Assembly: GCF_042854845.1 (NCBI RefSeq)
Contig: NZ_AP031498.1
Location: forward strand, 4,402,001-4,466,000
Length of the DNA: 64,000 nt
Direction: 5' to 3'
From: Maricurvus nonylphenolicus
GTDB lineage: Bacteria; Pseudomonadota; Gammaproteobacteria; Pseudomonadales; Cellvibrionaceae
The notes under the pieces are model-generated. The model made no database searches and had not been told where the DNA came from. It saw only the letters and a program-made list of their open reading frames with translations. Positions 35,395 to 44,700 of the stretch are shown in pieces; the first letter of the stretch is position 1; each line of letters starts with the position of its first letter. Both the position numbers and the translations under genes were made by a program.

Positions 35395-35922
35395 ATGAAG
35401 CAACTGATACTGGGTGGCGCCCGCTCAGGTAAAAGCAGCTTGGCTGAAAACCTCGCCCAAGACAGCGGTAAAAAGGTCATATACCTGGCCACCACAGACC
35501 GCCGTTATAACGACGCCGAGATGGATGCCCGCATTGCCCATCACCGGCAGCAGCGCCCGTCAGAATGGCCCACGGTAGAGGAACCGCTCAATCTGGCCGC
35601 AGCGCTTCAGCAGCACGACAACCCGAATCACTGCATACTGGTTGATTGTCTTACCCTGTGGATAACCAACTGCCTAGTCAATGAACAAACCGACACCTGG
35701 CCTACTCAGCGACAGGCTCTGCTGGAGGCTCTGCCGCAGCTACAGGCCGATATCATTATGGTCAGCAATGAAGTGGGCTGGGGCATAGTGCCTCTAGGCG
35801 ATCTAAACCGCCGCTTCGTGGATGAAACCGGCTTTCTGCATCAGGCGATAGCTGAGGTTGCCGATCGTGTGGTGTTAACCGCAGCGGGATTACCGCTGGT
35901 AATGAAGGGACCAGCGCTATGA
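35395..35922 (+). CDS. cobU: Adenosylcobinamide kinase / guanylyltransferase
   Basis: 175 aa. Phosphorylates adenosylcobinamide and transfers GMP to give AdoCbi-GDP. P-loop GGARSGKSS (about 6-14), the central DARIAHHRQQRP with the histidine that carries GMP, and the family motif VSNEVGWGIVPLGDLNRRFVDETG. First gene of the cobU-cobT-cobC-cobS operon; it overlaps cobT by 4 nt. Confidence 0.97.
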   Translation: MKQLILGGARSGKSSLAENLAQDSGKKVIYLATTDRRYNDAEMDARIAHHRQQRPSEWPTVEEPLNLAAALQQHDNPNHCILVDCLTLWITNCLVNEQTDTWPTQRQALLEALPQLQADIIMVSNEVGWGIVPLGDLNRRFVDETGFLHQAIAEVADRVVLTAAGLPLVMKGPAL

Positions 35923-37007
35923 CAACTCTCGCCCAGCTAAAGCTGGACTGGCTTACCCAGCCAGCTAAACCCGTTTGCGATACAAGCCAATCCCAGGCCG
36001 AAGCCCATCAACAACAGCTTACCAAACCGCCCGGTTCGTTGGGGCAGCTGGAAGCCATTGCCATTCAACTCGCGGGCCTACAAGGCCAAGAAAAGCCGCA
36101 AATAGAACAAGTACATATCACCGTCTTTGCCGCCGATCACGGCATTGCCAACGCTGGTGTATCGGCCTTTCCGCAGGCTGTGACTGGCGAGATGATTCGG
36201 AACTTTGCCCATGGTGGTGCCGCTATCGCCGTTTTAGCCAAGCAGCTTGGCGCCCAATTACAGGTTGTTAATCTTGGCACTGCCTCAGAACTGGAGGCCA
36301 TAGCCGGTGTCGAAGCAAATGTAATTGGCCCAGGTACAGCCAACTTTGCCGAACAAGCAGCCATGACAGAAACACAATTGGCTCAAGCTCTAAACTACGG
36401 CAAAAACTGTATCGATCAACTTGATCCCAAAACAATCCAATTATTTATTGGCGGTGAAATGGGTATTGCCAATACCACGACCGCCAGCGCCCTGGCGGCA
36501 GCACTGTTGCAATGCCCTGCGGAAGCGGTTGTAGGCCCCGGCACCGGTATTAACCAAACCACCCAACAACATAAACAGCAGGTAATATCCCAAGCACTTC
36601 AGTTACATAAACTCAATCAGGGTGCGAACCCGAGTGACCCTACTTACCTGTTAACAATGCTGCGCAGTATTGGCGGCTTTGAAATTGCCGCGCTAACCGG
36701 AGCATACCTGCGGGCCGCACAGCAGGGCATCGCAATTTTAGTCGATGGCTTTATCGCTTCGGTAGCTGCATTAATTGCCCTGCGTCTACAACCGGATCTC
36801 AAACCCTGGTTAATTCTGGGCCACCGCTCTGCAGAACCCGGTCACAGCAAAGTTGTGGAAGCACTGGGTTTAATCCCCATACTGGATTTAAATATGCGCT
36901 TGGGCGAAGGTAGTGGCGCAGCTTGTGCCGTGCCCTTATTAAAACTCGCCTGTGAGCTTCACAACAATATGGCCACTTTCGACAGCGCTAATGTGAGTAA
37001 AGGCTGA
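35919..37007 (+). CDS. cobT: Nicotinate-nucleotide:dimethylbenzimidazole phosphoribosyltransferase
   Basis: 362 aa. Activates 5,6-dimethylbenzimidazole to alpha-ribazole phosphate with nicotinate mononucleotide. Family features are KPPGSLGQLE, FAADHGIANAGVSAFPQAVT, GEMGIANTTTASAL and the catalytic region LDLNMRLGEGSGAA, with its conserved glutamate. ATGA overlap with cobU indicates translational coupling. BluB, encoded 5 kb away, makes its base substrate. Confidence 0.97.
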   Translation: MTTLAQLKLDWLTQPAKPVCDTSQSQAEAHQQQLTKPPGSLGQLEAIAIQLAGLQGQEKPQIEQVHITVFAADHGIANAGVSAFPQAVTGEMIRNFAHGGAAIAVLAKQLGAQLQVVNLGTASELEAIAGVEANVIGPGTANFAEQAAMTETQLAQALNYGKNCIDQLDPKTIQLFIGGEMGIANTTTASALAAALLQCPAEAVVGPGTGINQTTQQHKQQVISQALQLHKLNQGANPSDPTYLLTMLRSIGGFEIAALTGAYLRAAQQGIAILVDGFIASVAALIALRLQPDLKPWLILGHRSAEPGHSKVVEALGLIPILDLNMRLGEGSGAACAVPLLKLACELHNNMATFDSANVSKG

Positions 37008-37027
37008 TAGCCATAAAGGTTAGGTAT

Positions 37028-37642
37028 ATGGAAACAACTACGATAGATATTCTTCGCCACGGCCGAACCACCGCTGACGATATTTTTCGCGGCCAAGTGG
37101 ATACCCCTCTAGCCGAAGAAGGTTTTTTACAAATGCAGGCCAGTCTGGCCCCCTATCGAGATCCCTCGCCCTGGCAATTGGTTATCAGCTCGCCTTTACA
37201 ACGCTGTTTGAATTTTGCCGAGACGTTAGCACAGGAAATTAATAGCGAAGTGCTTACCCAACGCGGCTTTATCGAAATGGATTACGGCGATTGGGACGGC
37301 CGCCCCTTTAAGGAAGTAAGAGCCGAAGATCCCGAACTGTTTAATAACGTCTGGCAAAAACCCTATGACTACGCCCCGCCTAACGGCGAAACTTTTCATG
37401 ACTTTTATGAACGTGTGGATGGTGCCTGGCAACAACTCGTCAGTGACCACCAGGGCAAGCATATGTTGCTGGTTTGCCACGGCGGCGTGATTCGCGCACT
37501 GCTTGGCAAACTGATGCAATCGCCCTTAACCGCGTTGTCACGCATCGATGTGCCTTATGCCAGTTTAAGCCAAATTAAAATTTATCATCAACCGGGGCGT
37601 GCCGACTGGCCGCAGCTGTCATTTCATCGCCCTCGCCCCTGA
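37028..37642 (+). CDS. cobC: Alpha-ribazole phosphatase-like histidine phosphatase
   Basis: 204 aa. A histidine phosphatase superfamily enzyme: phosphohistidine motif DILRHGRTT, acid residue in EMDYGDWDGRPF, and second histidine in LVCHGGVIRALL. In this operon it should remove the phosphate from alpha-ribazole phosphate or adenosylcobalamin phosphate. It begins 20 bases after cobT and precedes cobS. Confidence 0.9.
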   Translation: METTTIDILRHGRTTADDIFRGQVDTPLAEEGFLQMQASLAPYRDPSPWQLVISSPLQRCLNFAETLAQEINSEVLTQRGFIEMDYGDWDGRPFKEVRAEDPELFNNVWQKPYDYAPPNGETFHDFYERVDGAWQQLVSDHQGKHMLLVCHGGVIRALLGKLMQSPLTALSRIDVPYASLSQIKIYHQPGRADWPQLSFHRPRP

Positions 37643-37667
37643 TCGGTTTACACTTACAGCAAAGACT

Positions 37668-38435
37668 ATGATTCGCGCCATACTTAATGCCACCGCTATC
37701 GCCTTTATGTTTTTAACCCGCATCCCCATGCCGCGTTTAAACACCATAAGCCCCGAAGACCAAGGCCGAGCACTTTTATGTTTTCCGCTTGTAGGGCTAT
37801 GTATCGGTGCCTTACTGAGTCTGTGCGCGCTGTATTTGCCTCGGGTATTCTCGATAGAGATTACTGCCGCCCTCATACTTGGCCTATGGATTTTTATTAC
37901 TGGAGCCCTGCACCTGGACGGTTTGGCTGACAGTGCCGACGCCTGGCTGTCGGGCACCTCGGGCGAACGCGCACTGGAAATTATGAAAGACCCACGCTGC
38001 GGCAGTGCCGCCGTGGCCACGCTAGTCTTTGCTCTGCTAATAAAATATGTCGCGCTTACCGCATTGATTGAACATCAGGCTTGGTGGGCTTTATTGATTG
38101 CTCCCATTATCGGGCGATGCTGCGCACCGCTCATTCTGTTAAGCACACCTTATGTAAACCCTCAGGGCATTGGTCTGACTTATATCGAACAAGCTCCTAC
38201 CTACAGCCGCACTGCTTTTTGGATTATCGTAACGGCAAGTGGACTTGGACTATACCTGTTAAGCGGTGCCAAGCTATCGGTCGTTGTGGGTATCTTTTTT
38301 ATCTCTTTAATCATAATTGCTTTCCTGCGCCGCATGATGATGCAACGCCTTGGCGGCACCAACGGCGATACCGCTGGCGCCACAGTGGAAATTAGCGAGA
38401 TTTTGTTATTAGTGGGCGCCAGTGCGCTGCTGTAA
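37668..38435 (+). CDS. cobS: Adenosylcobinamide-GDP ribazoletransferase (cobalamin synthase)
   Basis: A 255-aa inner-membrane enzyme joining AdoCbi-GDP and alpha-ribazole (phosphate). I start it at the ATG at 37668 (MIRAILNATAIAFMFLTRIPMPR), 25 bases after cobC. Hallmarks are FLTRIPMP, the catalytic acidic segment LHLDGLADSADAWLSG followed by ALEIMKDPRCGSAAV, and GGTNGDTAGATVE near the end. Its 3' end overlaps the convergent hydrolase by 27 nt. Confidence 0.96.
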   Translation: MIRAILNATAIAFMFLTRIPMPRLNTISPEDQGRALLCFPLVGLCIGALLSLCALYLPRVFSIEITAALILGLWIFITGALHLDGLADSADAWLSGTSGERALEIMKDPRCGSAAVATLVFALLIKYVALTALIEHQAWWALLIAPIIGRCCAPLILLSTPYVNPQGIGLTYIEQAPTYSRTAFWIIVTASGLGLYLLSGAKLSVVVGIFFISLIIIAFLRRMMMQRLGGTNGDTAGATVEISEILLLVGASALL

Positions 38436-39203
38436 TAACCATTGCCCAATAGTTTGGGCCAGCCATTGCGGATCGTCCACAGGTAGATCATGTCCTGCGA
38501 TTGGATGAGATACCACCGCTTGATGCCAGTATTGCGCTAAACGTTCAGTGCAACATGGGTTGACTAAGCGATCCTGCTGGGAATTAACCAGCAGCAACGG
38601 CTGCGTCAACCGCGGAGGCGAAAATTGTGCCGCCGCAATCAGTTGCCTGCACAGCGTCGCAACGCCCAATCTTTTTGACGTATAAAAAGACGCCCACTGA
38701 ATCGCAGCAGTTTGTTGCTGCCCGCTGTTATTGACGACCCAGCCAGCAACACTTTGTTCTAACGCCAACGCACTGCCTTTAAGCTTGGCTTTCACCAATG
38801 CACCAATCAAACCTAGAGCTGCCGGAGGATAGAGACGCTGATAGAATGGACTGAGTTGGCTACTGGTATTGATAAAGACACCGCCGGCTATCTCATCAGG
38901 AAAACGTGACATCCAGTCTGCTGCCACCATACCTCCCAGCGATATAGCCAATAGGTTAACAGGCCCTTCTCGTAAAAGGCTCGCATATTTTTGCCGTAAG
39001 AAATCCACGTTGTCAGCAATAGACAAAGGCGCGCTTAGATCGCGTTCAATCCCGGTACCCGGTAAATCCAGGGCAAAGAATTGATGATAGGGAACTTCTT
39101 TTTCCAGTACCGACACCGTCTTTCCCCAATGGCGACTGTCACGCCCCAAACCTCGTAACAATATCCAGCGGGTGGGGATATTCCCATCTACGCTATTGGC
39201 CAT
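38409..39203 (-). CDS. Alpha/beta hydrolase
   Basis: 264 aa. Opening strand WILLRGLGRDSRHWG (in place of the usual HG), oxyanion and lid regions, nucleophile elbow AISLGGM (S88), acid NSQQDRLVNP and histidine IAGHDLPVDDP: a complete catalytic triad of the alpha/beta-hydrolase fold. There is no signal peptide. The substrate is not recognisable. It lies 12 bases downstream of the M14 peptidase gene on the same strand, so the two are probably cotranscribed. Confidence 0.85.
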   Translation of the reverse strand: MANSVDGNIPTRWILLRGLGRDSRHWGKTVSVLEKEVPYHQFFALDLPGTGIERDLSAPLSIADNVDFLRQKYASLLREGPVNLLAISLGGMVAADWMSRFPDEIAGGVFINTSSQLSPFYQRLYPPAALGLIGALVKAKLKGSALALEQSVAGWVVNNSGQQQTAAIQWASFYTSKRLGVATLCRQLIAAAQFSPPRLTQPLLLVNSQQDRLVNPCCTERLAQYWHQAVVSHPIAGHDLPVDDPQWLAQTIGQWLLQQRTGAH

Positions 39204-39215
39204 GCGGGTTTTCCA

Positions 39216-40205
39216 TTAAGAGTACCACAGCTCCATTGCCTCGCGCCGTAGCTGCTGCGACTTTTCCAAATCCGGCATCCAGTTTTGATAAGCTCGCACG
39301 GCACGAATCAAAAATTCCATCAGGACAATATGCCCGCGCAGTGCACGCTGTAAACGGTGAGGTTTAACAGGATTAAACAAGCCATCGATTGACGCCAGCT
39401 GTAGTGGGTTCTTTTTAACCCAGCGCCAAGACCCCATTTCCATGGTAAGCGGTAAAAATGTCGATTCGGTGTCCAGGGATTCCAAATATAAATAATCCCA
39501 CAGATCACCGTGGGTAGTGTAATGGCGAGCCTGAGGTTCAAAAATATAATTGAGATGAGGATAGGTTTGATTAAGTAATTGCATCAGGGCATAGGTTTCG
39601 CCCAAATGTTTTATGGGGCGTTTGCTATAGGCGTAGGGAAACCATAAGCGATCCTCAAAACCGAAGCCGGAATGACAATCGAGGACCAAACTGAATGGTG
39701 CAGGAAACAGTTCTTGGCGAATAAAGTCGCACAACACCCTTGCCTCTTCCTGCATGGGCTCTTGTTTGCGGCCGCGGTACCAAGGAATGCGGTGGTGCAG
39801 TCGATGCCCTCCCAGTAAAAACGGCGCCCGGCTTTCCGCATCAATCGGTGCATTGCGCATCAAATCCACATTATTGCCATTACTGCGTGTATTGCGTTCG
39901 TAACCGACAGGGTTTACCAGGGGAATAAACAGTACGCGCAAATGTTCCAGTCCGGCAGTTAACGACTGATCCCAACTCAAGCGTTGCACCAGGGTATCCA
40001 TAAAGGCCAGCACAACCTCTGCGCCGACACGCTCCAAACCGTGGACACCACCAATAAATGCCAGGCAAGGCACATCTGGTGCTTCACTACCAAGCGCCAT
40101 GGCATAGATGGGGTACGGTTGATCCTGATACTGAATATCAGTCAGTTTACTGATGCGAAGGTGTGGGGAATCGTACTGTTCAAGCTCGCCAAACTGACGT
40201 AGCAA
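39216..40205 (-). CDS. M14-family zinc carboxypeptidase-like protein
   Basis: 329 aa. Zinc ligands of the M14 fold are visible: H55 and E58 in GGVHGLERVGAE, and H178 in LDCHSGFG; the catalytic glutamate is E256 in TMEMGSW. NPVGYERNTRSNGNNVDLMRN is the substrate-carboxylate region. There is no signal peptide, so it probably acts on small cytoplasmic peptides or on succinyl/aspartyl amino acids like its desuccinylase relatives. It is cotranscribed with the hydrolase downstream. A long hairpin element lies 160 bases upstream of its start. Confidence 0.85.
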   Translation of the reverse strand: MLRQFGELEQYDSPHLRISKLTDIQYQDQPYPIYAMALGSEAPDVPCLAFIGGVHGLERVGAEVVLAFMDTLVQRLSWDQSLTAGLEHLRVLFIPLVNPVGYERNTRSNGNNVDLMRNAPIDAESRAPFLLGGHRLHHRIPWYRGRKQEPMQEEARVLCDFIRQELFPAPFSLVLDCHSGFGFEDRLWFPYAYSKRPIKHLGETYALMQLLNQTYPHLNYIFEPQARHYTTHGDLWDYLYLESLDTESTFLPLTMEMGSWRWVKKNPLQLASIDGLFNPVKPHRLQRALRGHIVLMEFLIRAVRAYQNWMPDLEKSQQLRREAMELWYS

Positions 40206-40367
40206 CGCGGAGGCATTAATGGGTTAGGTTCCTTTTACTATACGTGAAAGAATATGTTTCCAGCATAGCAAAAGTGTTGCGGAGGTTTAGGGGGGCGACA
40301 GAAATATCATATTTCTGTCATATATCCTCTTAAATTCATCTGTGATTTTCTTAACAAATTGGGTGGC

Positions 40368-40475
40368 GCTTGTGCAGCTACGCCCCCTCACAGGACACGC
40401 TGTTCGCCATCCATGGCCGCTCTGCGTCGGCGTCCTGCCTCCGAAGGTCCTGTGAGGGGGCGTAGCTACACAAGC
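40368..40475 (+). repeat. Long hairpin element A: conserved core in locus-specific arms
   Basis: A left arm of 29 nt (40368-40396, beginning GCTTGTGCAGCTACG) and a right arm (40447-40475) are reverse complements with one mismatch (28/29). They enclose a 50-nt core (40397-40446) containing CGCCATCCATGG and GTCGGCGTCCTGCCTCC. The core recurs at 61640-61689 (48/50) and, reversed, at 61484-61535; the arms are unrelated between copies. It occupies most of the 310-base gap between the M14 peptidase and mscS genes, which holds no gene. Confidence 0.95.
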
Positions 40476-40515
40476 TTAACCCCACCGCCAGTATTCTTAA
40501 CAACAGATTTTGTAA

Positions 40516-41370
40516 CTACTTGGCTTCTGGGTTAAGAATTCGAACCTCTCTTTGCGGGAATGGAATTTCCACACCTTTAGCCTTCAGGGCATTAAACACG
40601 TCAAGGTTAATGCGATACAGGCTATCAAAGTATTTCTCTGTTGGCAGCCAAACACGGTAGGCAATAGTAACGCCACTGGCGGCGAAGGCCTCAATACCTA
40701 CTTGCGGTTTAGGATCACTACACACCTCCTCAAAACCAGCAATAACTCGATTGATTTCTTCGATGGCGGTCTCGGCATCTTCGCCATAACCGATATCAAT
40801 GGCCAGCTCTGCCAAGGTATTGGCTTTGGAGTTGTGGATAATCTCACCAACAATGTGTTTGTTGGGAATAGAGATCTCAACACCATCTTCATTGGTCAGT
40901 AAGGTGTGGGATAAATGGACCTCTTTTACCAAGCCCGTCACGCCTTGCACACTGATGGTATCACCAACAACAAAGGGGCGAGTTAATACGATGGTCAAGC
41001 CTGAGCTGTAGTTGGAAAGTAACCCCTGTACCGCTAAGCCAGCACCTAAACCGATGGCACCAATCATAGCCAGCAGTGGTGTGACACTGATGCCCAACTT
41101 GTTGAGTGCGACTATCGCCACCATGGCAATAATTAGCACCTTGGTGCAGCTGGTGACAAAACGGCTGAGGGTTATATCCAGATTGTGGCGCTGGGTCAGA
41201 TTAAAGACCCAATTAGATACTTTGCCGGCAATCCAGAAGCCCAGCAGCATAATAATCAGGGCGCCGATAATCTGGAAACTGTAGGCGACAAAGAATTCGA
41301 CGATCATGTTGTAGATCGCGGTAACCTGTTCCAGCTCTTGTTTTACCCCATCTGGGACCACTTCTTCCAT
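40516..41370 (-). CDS. mscS: Small-conductance mechanosensitive channel, MscS family
   Basis: 284 aa, the length of E. coli MscS. Three membrane helices: about 27-50 (SFQIIGALIIMLLGFWIAG), 65-90 and the pore-lining TM3 (PLLAMIGAIGLGAGLAVQGLLSNYSSG), followed by the beta domain (RPFVVGDTISVQGVTGLVKEVHL, SIPNKHIVGEIIHN) and the C-terminal alpha/beta domain ending in IPFPQREVRI. It opens under hypo-osmotic shock to release solutes. Monocistronic. Confidence 0.95.
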   Translation of the reverse strand: MEEVVPDGVKQELEQVTAIYNMIVEFFVAYSFQIIGALIIMLLGFWIAGKVSNWVFNLTQRHNLDITLSRFVTSCTKVLIIAMVAIVALNKLGISVTPLLAMIGAIGLGAGLAVQGLLSNYSSGLTIVLTRPFVVGDTISVQGVTGLVKEVHLSHTLLTNEDGVEISIPNKHIVGEIIHNSKANTLAELAIDIGYGEDAETAIEEINRVIAGFEEVCSDPKPQVGIEAFAASGVTIAYRVWLPTEKYFDSLYRINLDVFNALKAKGVEIPFPQREVRILNPEAK

Positions 41371-41403
41371 TGTGTTACTCCATTATGCAATAGATAAAAC
41401 TAT

Positions 41404-42090
41404 TTACTTATCCTGCTGATGTGATCGTTCAGCCTTGTCGGCATCCCAACCGTTTTCCATCACCATATCGTCCAACTGCCCGCGCTGACGCCAACCCAGT
41501 TGTTCCAGCATGGGTTCATCATAAAAGGCTTCGACATGGCCAATACACAAAATGGCAATTGGCAAGCTATCATCCGGCATCTTTAGCAGCGATTTCAACT
41601 TGTCGGGATCAAACAGGGAGACCCAACCCACGCCGAGGCCTTCGGCCCTCGCCGCAAGCCAAATATTCTGTATAGCACAGGAAACCGAAGCCAGGTCCAT
41701 TTGCGGCAAGGTACGACGACCAAAAATATGACCTTCGCGACGGTCCATTAGGGTAACCACCAGCAACTCACCACACTCCCTGACCCCTTCGACTTTGAGC
41801 TTCATAAACTCTTTACCACGCTCGCCCAAGGCTTCTGCCGTATTGTGGCGTTCCTCATCTACCAGTAAATGCATCTCTTCGCGCAAGGCTTGATCTGTTA
41901 TACGGATAAAGCGCCAAGGCTGCATCAAACCCACGCTCGGCGCTGCGTTAGCGGCATGCAGTAACTTGGCCATAAGCTCCGGATCGACGGGGTCCGGCTT
42001 AAAGTGGCGCATATCACGGCGTTTGTAGATGGCTTCGTAGACGCCGTCTTTGTGTTCCGGGGAAAAAGAGAAAGGGGTATGTTCAGACAT
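41404..42090 (-). CDS. bluB: 5,6-dimethylbenzimidazole synthase
   Basis: 228 aa from the ATG at 42090 (MSEHTPFSFSPEH); the open frame extends upstream without support. A flavin-destroying nitroreductase-fold enzyme that converts FMNH2 with O2 to dimethylbenzimidazole, the lower ligand of B12. BluB features are YKRRDMRHFKPDPV, AANAAPSVGLMQPWRFI and the AARAEGLGVGWVSLFDP region. It lies between mscS and btuB on the same strand, after the btuB terminator, and supplies the base used by CobT. Confidence 0.93.
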   Translation of the reverse strand: MSEHTPFSFSPEHKDGVYEAIYKRRDMRHFKPDPVDPELMAKLLHAANAAPSVGLMQPWRFIRITDQALREEMHLLVDEERHNTAEALGERGKEFMKLKVEGVRECGELLVVTLMDRREGHIFGRRTLPQMDLASVSCAIQNIWLAARAEGLGVGWVSLFDPDKLKSLLKMPDDSLPIAILCIGHVEAFYDEPMLEQLGWRQRGQLDDMVMENGWDADKAERSHQQDK

Positions 42091-42136
42091 TCTTTGGATT
42101 CGCCATGATTTGAGCGGTTGAACAAAGTATATAAAA

Positions 42137-42158
42137 AAAGGGGCTGGAAAGCCCCTTT
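42137..42158 (-). terminator. btuB rho-independent terminator
   Basis: AAAGGGGCT (42137-42145) pairs with AGCCCCTTT (42150-42158). On the minus strand it is followed by a run of U, 63 bases after the btuB stop. Confidence 0.88.
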
Positions 42159-42220
42159 GTATTATCACTTACAAATTGCTACATACACTGCAGCAACCTT
42201 ATAAGGCTTTAATGGCTAAT

Positions 42221-44236
42221 TCATAAGCCTGGAGTGTAAGTCACGCTAAAGAAGGCTGTACGACCTAACGTATTGTAATTCTCCCAAGTCGAAGGAAAAC
42301 CATAAGAATAGCTACGTAGGGTGTAGTCTTTATCAAAGAGGTTATCAACTTTTAATTGCAACGACACCTCCTCAGTCAGCTGATAGTTACCACGAATCCC
42401 CAAAACGCCATAACCAGCAGTTTCAGGCTCTTCAGATTTGTGCTGAGTCCGACTACTTTCCGCAATCCAATTAAAACCTAGAGAAAACACTCCCCAACTG
42501 CGGTAAGCATCAAGCTTAACAGTATGCTCTGGTCTACCCTGCATGCGATTTCCATCATAGTTATTGCCTACAGTCTCCTCATAAGTAGCATCCAAGTGAG
42601 TATAGCTACCCACCAACTGCCACTCATTAAGTAATGTCGTCAGCTGTAGTTCAACGCCTTTAACCTCTGAGCTTTCTACATTACTTGGTTGCCAACGGTG
42701 TGGATCAGCAAGAGTTGGAGCAGGAGCCCATTCAATCAAGTTCTCAATATCAGTCTCGTATACAGATATTTCCCATTTCGAATCACCCCAGGTACCTTTT
42801 AGACCAATTTCATATGTCTCAGATTCTTCTGGCTCCAAGAAAGGATTGGCACCGTCAGGCCAATACAAATCATTAAAAGATGGAGCTCGGTAAGCTTCCC
42901 CCCAAGAAGCAACTATCTGTAGATTTTCACTTAAGTCAAAACCCCAAGCTATATTGCCAGTGGTGTTGTGGCCGTACTTTTCGTTATCGTCCTCACGAAT
43001 CCCCACAACAAAGTGATTACGACCTACATCAGCCTGGTACTGACCAAAAAAAGCGAGATTATCGCGACTATCTACCTCTTCACCATTTTCATCGAGATAT
43101 CCAGAGCGAGCAGCAGGCACACCAAATGAACCACCATTCACGTATACATGACCATCAATGCTTTCCTTATAATAATCAGCCCCCACAGTAACCAAATGTT
43201 CTTCGCTTAATGCAAAGTTCGTTTGGAGCGTCACGAAATCACGCGAAGTTTCAAAAATATTGCTAACAGATAAGACTTGAGTAGGATCACCATTTAGATC
43301 ATCACCTGTTTCACTCAAATCTTTAGAAAAACCTGTAGAAGCTGAAAAGCCAACAACATCAGTTAATTCATACTGTAAAGAAACATTTAGGTTTTCTACT
43401 TCCTGATCACTGTATGGTTGGCAGGGATCAGTACCATAAAAGATATTTGTACAGCCATTCCCAGAGTCATACTCAGTGTGGACTTTATTAAACAGGTATT
43501 GGGCAGTAATACTTCCTTTTTCAAGACGATGAGACAGGCTTAGATTAATACCTTGCTTCCGGTTTGCATCCTTGTCATCACTACCTCCATCTTGATTGAA
43601 GGTATCATCAACGCCGGAATTGTGCTCATAGAAAAGATTAACACTTAAATCAGTGCTGTCAGTAATTGGAGTAGCAAACCCAAGAGTATGCTTTTGCGTA
43701 GTAAGGCTCTCACCGCCATTAAAAAGATCTGAACCAATACCAGACTTTATCTGCAAAGCCCTATCCTGATCAGCCCTTTTGGTAAAGATCTGAATAACTC
43801 CACCTAAAGCATCAGCGCCATATAAACTTGCTTTCGGCCCTCTTACGATCTCAATACGCTCAATCTGATTCGCATCTAATCCTGCTAAATTTGGTTGCCC
43901 CAATGTCGCACTACTAATACGCTGGCCATCGAGCAAAAAAAGCGTTTGGTTAGTCGATGTCCCTCTAAGCAATACACTAATAGGACTGCCAGTGGCTCCT
44001 GTGCGATGCATATTCAAACCCGGCACGTTCGACAGAATTTGGAATATATCTTGGGCTTGCGTCCGAGCGATATCTTCTTTGCTAATAAGAGTTACAGAAG
44101 ATAATGAGTCTTCTAGATTCTGCTCTGTTCGAGTAGCAGTAACAATAATATTTTCGTCCACAGGCTTTGCTGTTTCTACAGCCCATGCGACAGGGGCAGA
44201 AGCTAGAGCCAAACCCATCACGGTTTTCTTAAACAT
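42221..44236 (-). CDS. btuB: TonB-dependent vitamin B12 receptor BtuB
   Basis: A 671-aa outer-membrane receptor. Signal peptide MFKKTVMGLALASAPVAWA, then the TonB box within DENIIVTATR (about 28-37), the plug domain (SVTLISKEDIARTQAQDIFQIL, VLLRGTSTNQTLFLLDGQRI, IEIVRGPKASLYGADALGGVIQIFT) and a 22-strand barrel to the end (FFSVTYTPGL). The last residue is Leu, not the usual Phe. The assignment to cobalamin rests on the cobalamin riboswitch upstream and the btuFCD and cob genes around it. Probably repressed by adenosylcobalamin. Confidence 0.93.
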   Translation of the reverse strand: MFKKTVMGLALASAPVAWAVETAKPVDENIIVTATRTEQNLEDSLSSVTLISKEDIARTQAQDIFQILSNVPGLNMHRTGATGSPISVLLRGTSTNQTLFLLDGQRISSATLGQPNLAGLDANQIERIEIVRGPKASLYGADALGGVIQIFTKRADQDRALQIKSGIGSDLFNGGESLTTQKHTLGFATPITDSTDLSVNLFYEHNSGVDDTFNQDGGSDDKDANRKQGINLSLSHRLEKGSITAQYLFNKVHTEYDSGNGCTNIFYGTDPCQPYSDQEVENLNVSLQYELTDVVGFSASTGFSKDLSETGDDLNGDPTQVLSVSNIFETSRDFVTLQTNFALSEEHLVTVGADYYKESIDGHVYVNGGSFGVPAARSGYLDENGEEVDSRDNLAFFGQYQADVGRNHFVVGIREDDNEKYGHNTTGNIAWGFDLSENLQIVASWGEAYRAPSFNDLYWPDGANPFLEPEESETYEIGLKGTWGDSKWEISVYETDIENLIEWAPAPTLADPHRWQPSNVESSEVKGVELQLTTLLNEWQLVGSYTHLDATYEETVGNNYDGNRMQGRPEHTVKLDAYRSWGVFSLGFNWIAESSRTQHKSEEPETAGYGVLGIRGNYQLTEEVSLQLKVDNLFDKDYTLRSYSYGFPSTWENYNTLGRTAFFSVTYTPGL

Positions 44237-44406
44237 GGTATTTTCCTCAACCTAACGCATTCTAAAGATGCTTAATCAGATTTTGATTGAGGGAGGGGAT
44301 AAAAGTGGGATCTGCGGCTTGGAGATAGATTACGGCCAACAACATTCCACCGATAAAGCCCTCCGCTTCATCGTTGAAAGAGCTCAGGTCTACATCCTGA
44401 GGCTCT

Positions 44407-44525
44407 GGTCGCAGGCCGGTTCCGGGCTTGGAGTTGGGTAAACTCCCTACCGTTGCGGGGGCAGCGTTGGCATGATGTTGTCGTCCTGGGGCAACATTTT
44501 CCACTCTTCCCGTTTAACCTGATTG
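44407..44525 (-). ncRNA. Cobalamin riboswitch controlling btuB
   Basis: On the minus strand the conserved elements follow in order: AACGGGAAGAGTGG near 44501-44514, the B12 box GCTGCCCCCGCAACGG (44450-44465), and the 3' segment AAGCCCGGAACCGGCCTG near 44412-44430. This is the complete core of a cobalamin-sensing aptamer. About 170 nt separate it from the btuB start and would hold the expression platform. The rest of the 464-base gap shows no credible gene. Confidence 0.92.
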
Positions 44526-44700
44526 CTTTTTTGAGGGCAAGAATCTTACTCAGTCTGCATCAACACAGACAGACGTTTTCCTGGACAAACCGCTCAAATA
44601 GCATACACAGGCACCTACATAGGCGCGGAAAGTTACGGGGTTGTGATAGATAAGTCAAACCTTTGGCGTTCAACTCACCCTTTTTTACAGCGAAAGGGAC

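Noticed and set aside
44262..44504. An 80-aa frame between btuB and the ABC genes
   Set aside because: It runs through the cobalamin riboswitch, whose conservation explains the sequence; there is no ribosome-binding site.
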